Of a stretch of DNA of 64,000 nucleotides, positions 55,421 to 63,907 are shown piece by piece. The notes under the pieces are model-generated. The model was given only the letters and a program-made list of their open reading frames with translations. It had not been told where the DNA came from and searched no databases. Origin of the DNA: Rhizobium aethiopicum (GTDB lineage: Bacteria; Pseudomonadota; Alphaproteobacteria; Rhizobiales; Rhizobiaceae); assembly GCF_900094625.1 (NCBI RefSeq), contig NZ_FMAJ01000004.1:372001-436000 (forward strand). The letters run 5' to 3'. Both the position numbers and the translations under genes were made by a program. Numbering within the stretch: position 1 is the first letter of the stretch; each line of letters opens with the position of its first letter.

Positions 55421-55445
55421 AACGCTCCCAATATTGGCCTGTTCC
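55421..55445 (-). promoter_or_regulatory. EcfG-type (sigma ECF15) promoter of the receiver-Crp gene
   Basis: On the minus strand GGAAC (55445-55441), a 16-bp spacer, and CGTT (55424-55421): an exact match to the general-stress-response consensus of alphaproteobacteria. The start codon is 40 bp downstream. Confidence 0.72.
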
Positions 55446-55626
55446 GTCGGTGCCCAAATCGGAATGCGCTACCATAGATAATAACTTGGAGCGCCGACCG
55501 CGTCCTCGCCTTCTTCAAGGTCGGTGCCGAAAGGCGTAGAGATGCCGGATATTGTCGAGGGTCATGCCGGTATTAGCTGGCAGAGGAGAATGCTGAAGAG
55601 AAAGAGGAGCGCGACGACAAATCGCC
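55446..55626. other. Region between glycosyl cluster and stress regulator gene
   Basis: No coding frame with recognisable similarity and no strong hairpin. It holds the 3' flank of the sugar cluster and sequence upstream of the EcfG-type promoter. Confidence 0.35.
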
Positions 55627-56361
55627 TCAAACGGGCGGTGGCTCGACCATGTACGGCCGCCGACCTCGGCGGCAGAGATAAACTTCTCGTTCGGGATTAG
55701 CCTCTATGACAAAGCCGGAGCTGCGCAACATCGCTTCGACTGCTGCCTTATTGGGAATGAACCAATTGGTGGGATCGGCAGCATAGCGCTCTTCGACAAA
55801 GAACAGCTTCGGAAAATCCGGCCGGTCAAAAACCTTCCATTCCGAAAAGGCGTAGTCTTCTTCAAGCGTGGCGACACGCTCGTCGCCACGCTGCAGGCAT
55901 TGAAAGAGCATGAGATCTGCGACCGCATGTTCGTAGAGCAGATCCAGTGCCAGCAACGGATGACGCAAGTGGTAGAGAACGCCCATGAAGAGCACGAGAT
56001 CGAAACTCTCCCGGAGCTTCGATACCTCATAAACGGACATCTGCCTGAACTCGACATCGAGGCCGAAATGAGCGGCAGCGAAACGGGCTTGCTCGAGATA
56101 ATGTGGGTCGCTGTCGATGCCCAACACCCGCCCGGCATTACGGCGCTTCATTTCGAGCGTATAGAACCCGGCATTGCAGCCGATATCGAGAACGCTGCGC
56201 CCTTCCAGATCCTTGGGCACGACATGCTTGAAGCCCTCCCACTTGAACGCCGGATAGTCACCGAGAAAATGATCCGGCGCCGTTTCGAACTCTCCCAGCC
56301 GCATATTCTGAAACCAGGGGCCGAGTTCGCTGATACGCTGCTTCAAAGCGGGATTCATCAT
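55627..56361 (-). CDS. SAM-dependent methyltransferase, TIGR04290-like
   Basis: A 244-residue class I methyltransferase. The SAM motif is VLDIGCNAGFYTLEMKRR (about residues 57-74), and DSDPHYLEQARFAA follows. GVLYHLRHPLLALDLLYEHA is typical of the group that accompanies glycosyltransferase clusters (also tRNA CmoB-like). Double ATG at 56361/56358; 56361 taken. Last gene of the seven-gene sugar cluster. Probably methylates a sugar or its lipid/peptide acceptor; target unknown. Confidence 0.8.
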   Translation of the reverse strand: MMNPALKQRISELGPWFQNMRLGEFETAPDHFLGDYPAFKWEGFKHVVPKDLEGRSVLDIGCNAGFYTLEMKRRNAGRVLGIDSDPHYLEQARFAAAHFGLDVEFRQMSVYEVSKLRESFDLVLFMGVLYHLRHPLLALDLLYEHAVADLMLFQCLQRGDERVATLEEDYAFSEWKVFDRPDFPKLFFVEERYAADPTNWFIPNKAAVEAMLRSSGFVIEANPEREVYLCRRGRRPYMVEPPPV

Positions 56362-56381
56362 CGCTTGCTTCCGCTTCTCGC

Positions 56382-57428
56382 TTAGTTGTCCAGGGGAGCA
56401 GTCTGCGGGGCAACCGCCCTGCGATGGCGGCGAGGCGCTGCAACGCGTTTGCGGGGATGCTCGTCCAGATTGGCGGCAAACCAATCAATCGTGTATCTGA
56501 GCCCCTCGGCGAGAGGCACCGTAGGCTGCCAGTCGAGAAGTTCGGTCGCTCGGGATATGTCGGGGCGGCGGCGCTGAGGATCATCCTTCGGCAACGGCCT
56601 ATAGGCAACGGCCGTCCGCAGCGGCAACATCGAACGGATCATCTGCGCGAGCTCGTTGATGGTGAATTCGCCGGGATTGCCGAGATTAACGGGCGCACCG
56701 GGATTGGGCTGCACATCCATCAAGGCTGTAAGGCCGCCCACAAGATCGCTGACATAGCAGAAGGACCGCGTCTGCATGCCGCTTCCATAGATAGTGAGCG
56801 GTTTTCCCGAGAGAGCCTGCACGATCAGGTTGGAGACGATCCGGCCGTCATTGGCCTGCATTCGCGGCCCATAGGTGTTGAAGATGCGGGCGACCCGTGC
56901 ATCGACGCGACCGGCGCGCAGCATGTCGAAGCAAAGAGCTTCAGCGGCACGCTTTCCCTCGTCGTAGCAGGCGCGCGGTCCTGTGCAGCTGACATTGCCG
57001 CGATAATCCTCTGTCTGCGGATGCTCGGCCGGATCGCCATAGACCTCGCTGGTCGAGGCCTGGAGGAAAGAAGCGCGATGCCGCTCGGCAAGCGCCAGCA
57101 GATTACCCGTGCCGGCGACGCAGGTCATCATCGTGTGGACGGGATCGGCCTGATATTGCGGGGGCGAGGCAGCGCAGGCCAGATTGTAGATCTGGTCGAG
57201 CGGTTCGTCGATTTCGAGGAAGTTGCAGATATCCTGATCGATGAGCCGGAAGCCAGGATGGTTCATCAACGGCCTGACATTGTCCCGGGAGCCGGTGATA
57301 TAGCTGTCGACGCAAATGACGGTGTCGCCACGGCCGAGAAGAGCATCACAGAGATGCGAGCCGACAAAGCCGGCGCCCCCCGCCACCAGAACAGTCTTGC
57401 CTTTTCCGCGACGATTGACTTGAAGCAT
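56382..57428 (-). CDS. NAD-dependent nucleotide-sugar decarboxylase/epimerase (UDP-glucuronate decarboxylase-like)
   Basis: A 348-residue extended SDR. The Rossmann motif GGAGFVGSHLCDALL is at about residues 17-31, the catalytic Ser in ASTSEVYGD, and YDEGKR supplies Tyr and Lys. NLACAASPPQYQADPVHT and the RIFNTYGPRM segment are typical of UDP-xylose synthases (UXS). It would make UDP-xylose from UDP-glucuronate as a donor for the glycosyltransferases upstream in the operon. Starts 12 nt after the neighbouring glycosyltransferase stop. Confidence 0.82.
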   Translation of the reverse strand: MLQVNRRGKGKTVLVAGGAGFVGSHLCDALLGRGDTVICVDSYITGSRDNVRPLMNHPGFRLIDQDICNFLEIDEPLDQIYNLACAASPPQYQADPVHTMMTCVAGTGNLLALAERHRASFLQASTSEVYGDPAEHPQTEDYRGNVSCTGPRACYDEGKRAAEALCFDMLRAGRVDARVARIFNTYGPRMQANDGRIVSNLIVQALSGKPLTIYGSGMQTRSFCYVSDLVGGLTALMDVQPNPGAPVNLGNPGEFTINELAQMIRSMLPLRTAVAYRPLPKDDPQRRRPDISRATELLDWQPTVPLAEGLRYTIDWFAANLDEHPRKRVAAPRRHRRAVAPQTAPLDN

Positions 57429-57440
57429 CGATACTCTCCT

Positions 57441-58541
57441 TCACGCTGAGATACGGTCAAAAGCTGGGGTGGCGGGCAAATCGGAAAGAGCTCGGGCGAG
57501 CTCGCCGGCACGTGCGGCGCCGGTATGACTGCCCATCACCAGCTCCCTCGCGGCCGCGGCAGCCGCCAGACGGTCGCTGTCGCGAAGCTCCGTCAGCAGC
57601 GCCACGACATCCTCCGGTGCGCGCGCAATGTACAACGCCTCGCCGTCCGGCAGCAGCTCATCGAGGCCCCGCCAAAAGTCACTGATGATTGGCGTTCCGC
57701 AGGCGGCGGCTTCGAACAGCCGCACACTGGGAGACCAGCCTGCGGCAATCATATCGCCGCGGGTCACGTTCAGCGTAAACCGCTGCCGGCTGTAAAAGCT
57801 TGCATGATCGCCAGGCGGCAGATGCTCGATACGCTCGACATTGGGCGGCCATTCGATCTCGTCAGGATATTGCGGGCCGGCGACGACAAAGCGCATCGAT
57901 GGCAGGCGGCGCGCCGGATCCAGCAGAAGGCGCTCCAGTGTCGGCTGCCGGTCGGGACTATAGGTTCCGAGATAGCCGAGATCCCAGCAATTGGACTCGC
58001 CAGTATTGGCATAGCGGTCCTCGTCGACCGAGCAATAGAGCGCGATGGCTCTGCGCGCGCCATATTTCTGTTCGAGCCGCGTCAACACCCTTCCGCCGGA
58101 GAAGGAGAAATAGGCGTCAAACAAGGAAACCTGCCTCAGCGCCAAATATTCCTCGTCGCCGCGGTCGAGTTTGGCGAGTGTGACCGGTGTATCGATGTCG
58201 TAAAAGCAGAGGCATTTGGGCTCCAGCGCCTCGAGCCTGTCGATGAGCGGCACACCGTCGGGAACGTAGGATCCGGCGATGACGGCATCGGCCTTGCCGA
58301 GCCTTTCACTGTAGCGCTCAATCATTGTGCCGATATCGGAATAATAGGCGAGCTCGCAGAAATCAGGCGAAGGAAGGTCCCGGTGGCTGGCATACCACGG
58401 CACGTCCCGCTCCAGGAACAGAACCCGATGGCCATCCTGCCGAAGACCCTTGATCAGGGCGCGATAGGTCGTGGCGTGGCCGTTCCCCCAGGAGGAGGAA
58501 AGGGAGAGCCCGAGGAAGACGATGTCGAGCGATCTCGTCAT
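57441..58541 (-). CDS. Glycosyltransferase, CgeB-like
   Basis: A 366-residue GT-B-type glycosyltransferase. The N-terminus IVFLGLSLSSSWGNGHATTYRALIKGL begins the acceptor-side Rossmann domain. The C-terminal donor domain has YSPDRQPTLERLLLDPAR, WSPSVRLFEAAACGTPIISDFWRGLDELLPDG (about 270-302), the CgeB-type sugar-nucleotide region. ATG overlaps the stop of the next-upstream gene (ATGA). One of three related enzymes in tandem. Confidence 0.82.
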   Translation of the reverse strand: MTRSLDIVFLGLSLSSSWGNGHATTYRALIKGLRQDGHRVLFLERDVPWYASHRDLPSPDFCELAYYSDIGTMIERYSERLGKADAVIAGSYVPDGVPLIDRLEALEPKCLCFYDIDTPVTLAKLDRGDEEYLALRQVSLFDAYFSFSGGRVLTRLEQKYGARRAIALYCSVDEDRYANTGESNCWDLGYLGTYSPDRQPTLERLLLDPARRLPSMRFVVAGPQYPDEIEWPPNVERIEHLPPGDHASFYSRQRFTLNVTRGDMIAAGWSPSVRLFEAAACGTPIISDFWRGLDELLPDGEALYIARAPEDVVALLTELRDSDRLAAAAAARELVMGSHTGAARAGELARALSDLPATPAFDRISA

Positions 58542-59626
58542 TCGGCCGCCTCCCGCCCGCCAAGGCGTGCGCGAAAAATCTCGTCGACCGTTTCGGCGCG
58601 ATTGCTATAGGTGTGTTCGGCTAGAACGCGCCGGCGCGCCCTTTCTCCGATTTCCCGTGCGGCTTGCCGGGACAAGCCGCCAAGCAAGGCAGCCACGTCC
58701 TTTCCGTCGCGCGCGACCAGGACCTCCTCGCCCGATTTGAGAAAGACATCGATGCCGTCCCAGTAGTCGGTAATAAGGCAAGCCCCTGCGCCAGCCGCCT
58801 CGAAGACCCGCGTCGCCGGCGAAAAACCATTCTCCGCCATACTGGCGCGCGATATGTTGAGGACCGCCATCGGCGTCACGTTGAAAGCATTGTGATCACG
58901 CGTCGGGACATGGCCGATATAGCGGACGTTCGAAGAGATCGGCTTGTCCTGCCAGCCGGAACCGCCAAGCAGGAATGTCCGGTTCGGCAGACGCGACGCC
59001 GGCTCCAGGAAGAAATGCTCGACCCTCGCCTCGCGGTCCGGCAGGCGATTACCAAGGAAACCGAGGTCGGCGGCGAAGCGGTAGTCCGTCGGCACCGGAT
59101 GATGCGTTTGCGGGTCCAGCGCATTGTAGATCGGTACGCATTCGGCCGCTCCGACGGAACGATATGCGCTGACGACAGGATCGCCGCCGCCATAGGTCAG
59201 CACGAGATCAAGCCCGGCGAGCGCAAGGCGCAACGGATGATCGGGGTTGGCCCTGAGTTCGGCAAGCGTCGCCGGCGCGTCCACGTCCCAGAAGATCTTC
59301 AACGCCTGGGGCCGGGCATTGCGCAGCACCTCTTCCAGCAATCGATCGTCCTCGAAACCGACGCCGCTTGCCTTGACGACGATATCAGCCTCGGCCGCCT
59401 CACGGGCAACGGCCCTGAGGGCGTCGATCGTCCCTTCGTAAACGACGACCCTGCACCAGTCCGGCGGATCCATGTCGCGGTTCTTCTGCCGATCGTAGAC
59501 ATCGGGTTCGTAGAAGGTGATGTCGTAACCCTTCTCCGCCAGTGCCCGCAGCAGGCCGCGATAATAGGTGGCGGCGCCGTTCCAATAGGCGGAGACGAGA
59601 CTCGAACCATAAAAGGCGATCTTCAT
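58538..59626 (-). CDS. Glycosyltransferase, CgeB-like (tandem paralogue)
   Basis: A 362-residue GT-B glycosyltransferase starting MKIAFYGSSLVSAYWNGAATYYRGLLRAL. The donor domain contains GFSPATRVFEAAGAGACLITDYWDGIDVFLKSGEEVLVA. ATG 59626 overlaps the upstream stop (ATGA), and a longer frame from 59677 shadows the neighbour. Its C-terminal GGREAAE resembles the SREAAE end of the next-upstream enzyme. At the junctions CATTCGGC(A/C)GCCTCCCG is repeated, suggesting origin by tandem duplication. Confidence 0.82.
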   Translation of the reverse strand: MKIAFYGSSLVSAYWNGAATYYRGLLRALAEKGYDITFYEPDVYDRQKNRDMDPPDWCRVVVYEGTIDALRAVAREAAEADIVVKASGVGFEDDRLLEEVLRNARPQALKIFWDVDAPATLAELRANPDHPLRLALAGLDLVLTYGGGDPVVSAYRSVGAAECVPIYNALDPQTHHPVPTDYRFAADLGFLGNRLPDREARVEHFFLEPASRLPNRTFLLGGSGWQDKPISSNVRYIGHVPTRDHNAFNVTPMAVLNISRASMAENGFSPATRVFEAAGAGACLITDYWDGIDVFLKSGEEVLVARDGKDVAALLGGLSRQAAREIGERARRRVLAEHTYSNRAETVDEIFRARLGGREAAE

Positions 59627-60753
59627 TCGGCAGCCTCCCGAGATTGCAGGCCTGCAGCGACGTTTTGCGTGCCGCAACTGGCCAGGATCGTGAAAAGTTC
59701 GTCGACGCGGTGACGGCAGGTGTGACGGGCTTTGATCGTTTCGAGCCCGGCAGCTGCAAGGTTCGCAGCCAGATCAGCATCGGAGAGGACATCTCGCAGG
59801 CTCTTCTTCATCGCCTCGCCGTCACCGGCGACAAGGTAGTCGCTGCCGGGTTTGAAGAGATGTTCGACATCGTTCCACGGCGCCGAGATCAGCGGTATTC
59901 CGCAGGCGAGCGCCTCGAAGACACGGATAGTCGGAATACCGGGCAGATGTTCAACATAGGGCCGCCGCGGAATGTGGACCGTGACCTTGTGGCGGGCGAA
60001 GGCAACGGGAACATCCGCATTGGCGATCCAGCCGCCGTAGGCGATGCCGGCCTTGCGAAGTTCGTCCAGCGCATGGTCGGGATAGCGGACGCCGCGAACG
60101 ACAGTGTCGAGCTTCAAATCCCTCGCAGGACGGATAAGAAATTCGCCGATTTCGGCGGACCGTTCATCGTCGCCCCAGTTGCCGATCCAGATGAGGTCTC
60201 GGGTTTTGTCGATCTCCGGCAGCGGCCGAAACAGGGCGTCGTCCGCCGCCTCGTGCCAGGTAAAGACGGACTTTCCCCAGCCGGCTTTGAGATAACGTTC
60301 GCGTAGCGTCTGCCCGAAGGCCAGCACGCCATCATAATCGTCAAGCTTCAGCCCTGCGATCTCGCCTTCGGCGGAGGCCGCCCGATGGTGCGTATCATGG
60401 AAAAGCAAGGTGAAGGTGGCGCCATCACGACGGATGCGGCCGAGCCTCTCGACCAATTGCGCTTCCGTCCACTCGTGGACGATGACGACATCGGCATCGG
60501 CAAGCGCTGCTTCGTGATCGAACTTGGTGCCGTAAATCTGCGAGCGGTGCTGCGGAAAAGCCTGGTGAAATGCCGCGACCGCGGCCGGCCCCTGGTCCCG
60601 TACCAGATTGGCCCGGCTCCAGGCATCCTGCGGCTCCAGCGCCAGCGTGTCATGGCCGCGCCGTTGGAGATCGCGCGTGACGCCGCGAAGAAAATGCGCA
60701 TTGCCGTGATTCCAGTCGGAAATCAGCGAGTGGGTATAGAAAACGAACTTCAT
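59623..60753 (-). CDS. Glycosyltransferase, CgeB-like (tandem paralogue)
   Basis: A 376-residue GT-B glycosyltransferase beginning MKFVFYTHSLISDWNHGNAHFLRGVTRDL. The donor side reads DLIWIGNWGDDERSAEIGEF and GIPTIRVFEALACGIPLISAPWNDVEHLFKPGSDYLVA. ATG 60753 lies 2 nt after the upstream stop. It is similar in architecture to the two enzymes that follow it, but diverged in the N-terminal acceptor domain, which suggests a different acceptor. Confidence 0.82.
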   Translation of the reverse strand: MKFVFYTHSLISDWNHGNAHFLRGVTRDLQRRGHDTLALEPQDAWSRANLVRDQGPAAVAAFHQAFPQHRSQIYGTKFDHEAALADADVVIVHEWTEAQLVERLGRIRRDGATFTLLFHDTHHRAASAEGEIAGLKLDDYDGVLAFGQTLRERYLKAGWGKSVFTWHEAADDALFRPLPEIDKTRDLIWIGNWGDDERSAEIGEFLIRPARDLKLDTVVRGVRYPDHALDELRKAGIAYGGWIANADVPVAFARHKVTVHIPRRPYVEHLPGIPTIRVFEALACGIPLISAPWNDVEHLFKPGSDYLVAGDGEAMKKSLRDVLSDADLAANLAAAGLETIKARHTCRHRVDELFTILASCGTQNVAAGLQSREAAE

Positions 60754-60755
60754 GA

Positions 60756-61868
60756 TCACTCCGCTGCTGTTGAAAAACGGCGGGCGGACATGCCGGAATA
60801 GACCGAGCACATCACCTCCGCCTGAGCCTTGACGCTAAGGGCGCCAGACCGAGCGCGTGCTTTTCGCCCGAGCGCAAAGCGCTGCTGCGGATCGTCGGAA
60901 AGAGCGTTGAACGCATCGGCGAAGGCGTCGGGACGATGCGGCTCGGCAAAAAGAGCGGCCCCGTCCCATATCTCGCGATAGGTGGGAATATCAGAAAGCA
61001 CCAAGGCCGCGCCCGCACGCGCCGCTTCGAGCGCGGCAAGACCAAACGGCTCGTACAACGAAGGCGAGGCCACGACAGCCGCCTGCCGCGTCAAGGCGCT
61101 CATCCGCTCATACGAAAGCTCGCCGCGGTGATCGGCGTGGCGAAATCGCATGGTCTGGCCATTAGGACCGGTGGTCGCGCCGGCCGCCGCCACCGTCCAG
61201 CGCGTCATAGCTGCAGCCTTATCCAGCACGGCGCCATTTTTGCCGTCGTCCCACCAGCGCCCGGCAGCAAGAACAAAGTCCCGCTTAGGCTCTTCGGAAG
61301 CCTCAAGGGAGCTGGCATTGTGAACGACCTTAAGACCTCCAATTGTTCCATAGGCCGCTTCCATCGCTCTCGCGTGACTGTGGCTTGGCGCGATAACCGC
61401 ATCCGCGCGTGCAAAGCCCGCCTGGTTCAGCCGATACTGCCATTGCCACTTATGCGGCACTCCACTTCCGCGGACGGCGGCAAACCATGTGACGACGCAG
61501 GAATGGCAAACCACGGCAACCGGCAGGTTTGTTTCCATGCCCGCCGCCTGCGACGGCAGATTGAGATGCAGAAGATCTGCCTCTTCCCGGCGCGCGAGAT
61601 CGGCGATCAGCCGCGGGACTTCGGCAACTGCCTCTTCACCCTCGACCATCCAGTCGAGCGGCGCGTCAAGCCATACGAGCTTGCCGACCCGGCTTGCCTC
61701 GGCGACCTTGTTTTCTGCCGGGGCAGGACCCAGTCCCGCAAAGACAACGTCGATGTCGTTCGGTTTCAGGGCTGCGGCCAAGTCCACGGCGTAACGCCAG
61801 ACGCCGCCGATGGCGTCAACCGTCATCAGCACACGGCGACGCCCGTTGCTTCGTTCATGTCCGCTCAT
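60756..61868 (-). CDS. Glycosyltransferase family 4 protein
   Basis: A 370-residue GT4-type glycosyltransferase. The N-terminal domain has VLMTVDAIGGVWRYAVDLAAAL, the standard glycosyltransferase-4 opening. The C-terminal donor site contains LYEPFGLAALEAARAGAALVLSDIPTYREIWDGAALF with the EX7E-type motif (about residues 270-305). ATG overlaps the stop of the fusion gene (ATGA). Probably adds the first or a branching sugar of the cluster product. Confidence 0.86.
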   Translation of the reverse strand: MSGHERSNGRRRVLMTVDAIGGVWRYAVDLAAALKPNDIDVVFAGLGPAPAENKVAEASRVGKLVWLDAPLDWMVEGEEAVAEVPRLIADLARREEADLLHLNLPSQAAGMETNLPVAVVCHSCVVTWFAAVRGSGVPHKWQWQYRLNQAGFARADAVIAPSHSHARAMEAAYGTIGGLKVVHNASSLEASEEPKRDFVLAAGRWWDDGKNGAVLDKAAAMTRWTVAAAGATTGPNGQTMRFRHADHRGELSYERMSALTRQAAVVASPSLYEPFGLAALEAARAGAALVLSDIPTYREIWDGAALFAEPHRPDAFADAFNALSDDPQQRFALGRKARARSGALSVKAQAEVMCSVYSGMSARRFSTAAE

Positions 61869-63907
61869 GCCGATACCTTCCGCTTCTCACTGCGGATCTG
61901 TCGGCCGCCGAAACGATGGGCGATCAGCCATTCGGCGAGGTGCCGTAAGCCATGATGCCACCCGATTTCGGCCTGCCAGCCGATTTCCCGTTCAAGTTTC
62001 GTCGTGTCGGCCACGAAATAGAACTGATCGCCGGCGCGCCATTGGCCAAAGCTGGTTTCGACGGGACGGCCCGCAAGCGATTCGATCTCACGCAGCACCG
62101 AGAGCACGCTGACGGCGTTACGCGGGCCGCCGCCAAGGTTGAAGGCTTTGCCGCTGACCCGCTCTATATTGTGAAGCAGCATCCGATAGGCCGCGACGGC
62201 ATCATCGACATGCAGAATATCCCGCACCTGCTTGCCGTCGCCGTAGATGGAAATGGGTTCGCCGCCGAGCGCGCGGATCAGGAAGTGCGCAACCCAGCCC
62301 TGGTCCTCGGTGCCGAACTGGCGCGGCCCATAGATGCAGCTCATCCGCAGGACGGCGGCAGGGATGCCGTAGGATTTCGCATAGTCGAGGATATACTGAT
62401 CGGCCACACCTTTCGAACATCCGTACGGCGTGCAGAAATTCAGCGGCCGGTCCTCGGCGACCCCTTGCGTCCTGACGGTCTCGTCTTCGGGAACATAGCG
62501 ATCGTCGAGTTCGATCATGCCAAGATCATCGAGAGCGCCATACACCTTGTTGGTGCTGGCGAAAATGACGGGAGCGCGTCTGCCTGCCCTGCGCACTGAT
62601 TCCAGCACATTGAGCGTGCCGCGAGCGTTCGTCTCGAAATCTTCAAGCGGATCGACGAGGCTGGTGGTCACCGCCGTCTGCGCAGCATAATGGAAGACCG
62701 CCTTGGCATCTGTGAAGGCTGCTTCGATGCCCAGCAGATCGCGAACGTCGGCGAGGACCGGATGCACCCGCCCGCCATGCCGCTCTATCAGCCAGGAGAG
62801 ATTCTGATCGACTCCCGATCGCGCCAGATTGTCGAGGATGATGACGTCCTCGCCGTCGCTGAGCAGGCTGTCGGCGAGATTGCAGCCGACAAATCCGCTG
62901 CCGCCGGTGACAACGACCGGCGCAGCACCCGAGGCGATATGGGGAGCGCCAAGGGCCGCGACCTCCTCCAGCCTCTTGACGCCTCCTTCCATCAAAAGGC
63001 GGGCAAGCAGCTTCGGTTTATTGTCGTGGCTGACAGCACCCAGATGATAATGCCGAGGATCGAACCAAAGACCTTCTTGAACCGGAACATCCGGCGGCAC
63101 GTCGTGCCAGGAATACCAATACATGCGATCGGCCGAGACATTCAGCGCCTTGATAAAACGACGCGCTTGTTCGATCTCGTCGTTGCGCCAGGTGGAGTAG
63201 CCGGCTTCGGTGATCCATATTTCCGCATCGGCATTATAGCGGTCGAGGATCCCGCGCATCTCGCCGAGATGCATGTCCCAGCCGCCCCAGGTTGCCTCCT
63301 CGCTGTCCCAGGTTCCGGGAAAGCCATGGAAGCCGACGGCATCGACGACGCCGAGCACGCCGCGCGTGCCCATCAGGTTGAGCCAGTAGGGATCGAAGGG
63401 GCACGGGCCGCCAAGCACCGGCTTGTAGCCCCTCTGCTTTGCCCAGTAGGCGGCGCCCCCGATCATTTTGCAGAACAGAAGAAAGTCGCTGTCATGGCGC
63501 CAATCCCAGTCGAGCAGGTTGTTGGGCTCATTCCAGAGCTCGATATGACGGAAATAGCCGCCATAGCGCGTCAGGATGTGATCGACGAAATCAGCATAGG
63601 ATTTGAGATCGACCGGCGCGCCCGAAGACCTGCCTGTCCGGGACAGGGAGGGCGGCGTGTAGTGTATGCAGGGCAGAAGATCGATCTGGCTGCCGACACG
63701 CGGGATCAGCCAATCGAACCATTCCTCGCCGCCGGGCGCCAGATATTCGGCCCAGGAGAGATGCGTGCGCAAATAACTGGCGCCGCTTGCCAGGATATCC
63801 GGCAGCACGGCCTCGGTCCGCTCATATTCTCCGGGCCGGAACCATTCGACGAACCCAAACCGCCTCATCTCCTGCTGACTGGATGATCGCGAACCACCCT
63901 TGTTCAT
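61865..63907 (-). CDS. Fusion of glycoside-hydrolase-like TIM barrel and NAD-dependent sugar epimerase
   Basis: A 680-residue two-domain protein. Residues 15-310 resemble a clan-A glycosidase barrel: acid/base Glu127 in LWNEPNN and nucleophile Glu234 in WITEAGYS, both on expected strand ends. Residues 330-670 form an extended SDR: TGGSGFVG (334-341), Tyr495-x3-Lys499 (PYGCSK) and DILHVDDAVAAY, most like CDP-paratose/tyvelose 2-epimerases. There is no signal peptide, so it is cytoplasmic. The ATG overlaps the upstream stop (ATGA). Joining a hydrolase-like and a nucleotide-sugar-modifying domain in one chain is unusual. Confidence 0.85.
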   Translation of the reverse strand: MNKGGSRSSSQQEMRRFGFVEWFRPGEYERTEAVLPDILASGASYLRTHLSWAEYLAPGGEEWFDWLIPRVGSQIDLLPCIHYTPPSLSRTGRSSGAPVDLKSYADFVDHILTRYGGYFRHIELWNEPNNLLDWDWRHDSDFLLFCKMIGGAAYWAKQRGYKPVLGGPCPFDPYWLNLMGTRGVLGVVDAVGFHGFPGTWDSEEATWGGWDMHLGEMRGILDRYNADAEIWITEAGYSTWRNDEIEQARRFIKALNVSADRMYWYSWHDVPPDVPVQEGLWFDPRHYHLGAVSHDNKPKLLARLLMEGGVKRLEEVAALGAPHIASGAAPVVVTGGSGFVGCNLADSLLSDGEDVIILDNLARSGVDQNLSWLIERHGGRVHPVLADVRDLLGIEAAFTDAKAVFHYAAQTAVTTSLVDPLEDFETNARGTLNVLESVRRAGRRAPVIFASTNKVYGALDDLGMIELDDRYVPEDETVRTQGVAEDRPLNFCTPYGCSKGVADQYILDYAKSYGIPAAVLRMSCIYGPRQFGTEDQGWVAHFLIRALGGEPISIYGDGKQVRDILHVDDAVAAYRMLLHNIERVSGKAFNLGGGPRNAVSVLSVLREIESLAGRPVETSFGQWRAGDQFYFVADTTKLEREIGWQAEIGWHHGLRHLAEWLIAHRFGGRQIRSEKRKVSA

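Noticed and set aside
62690..63886. 398-codon plus-strand open frame
   Set aside because: Antisense to the glycosidase-epimerase fusion gene.
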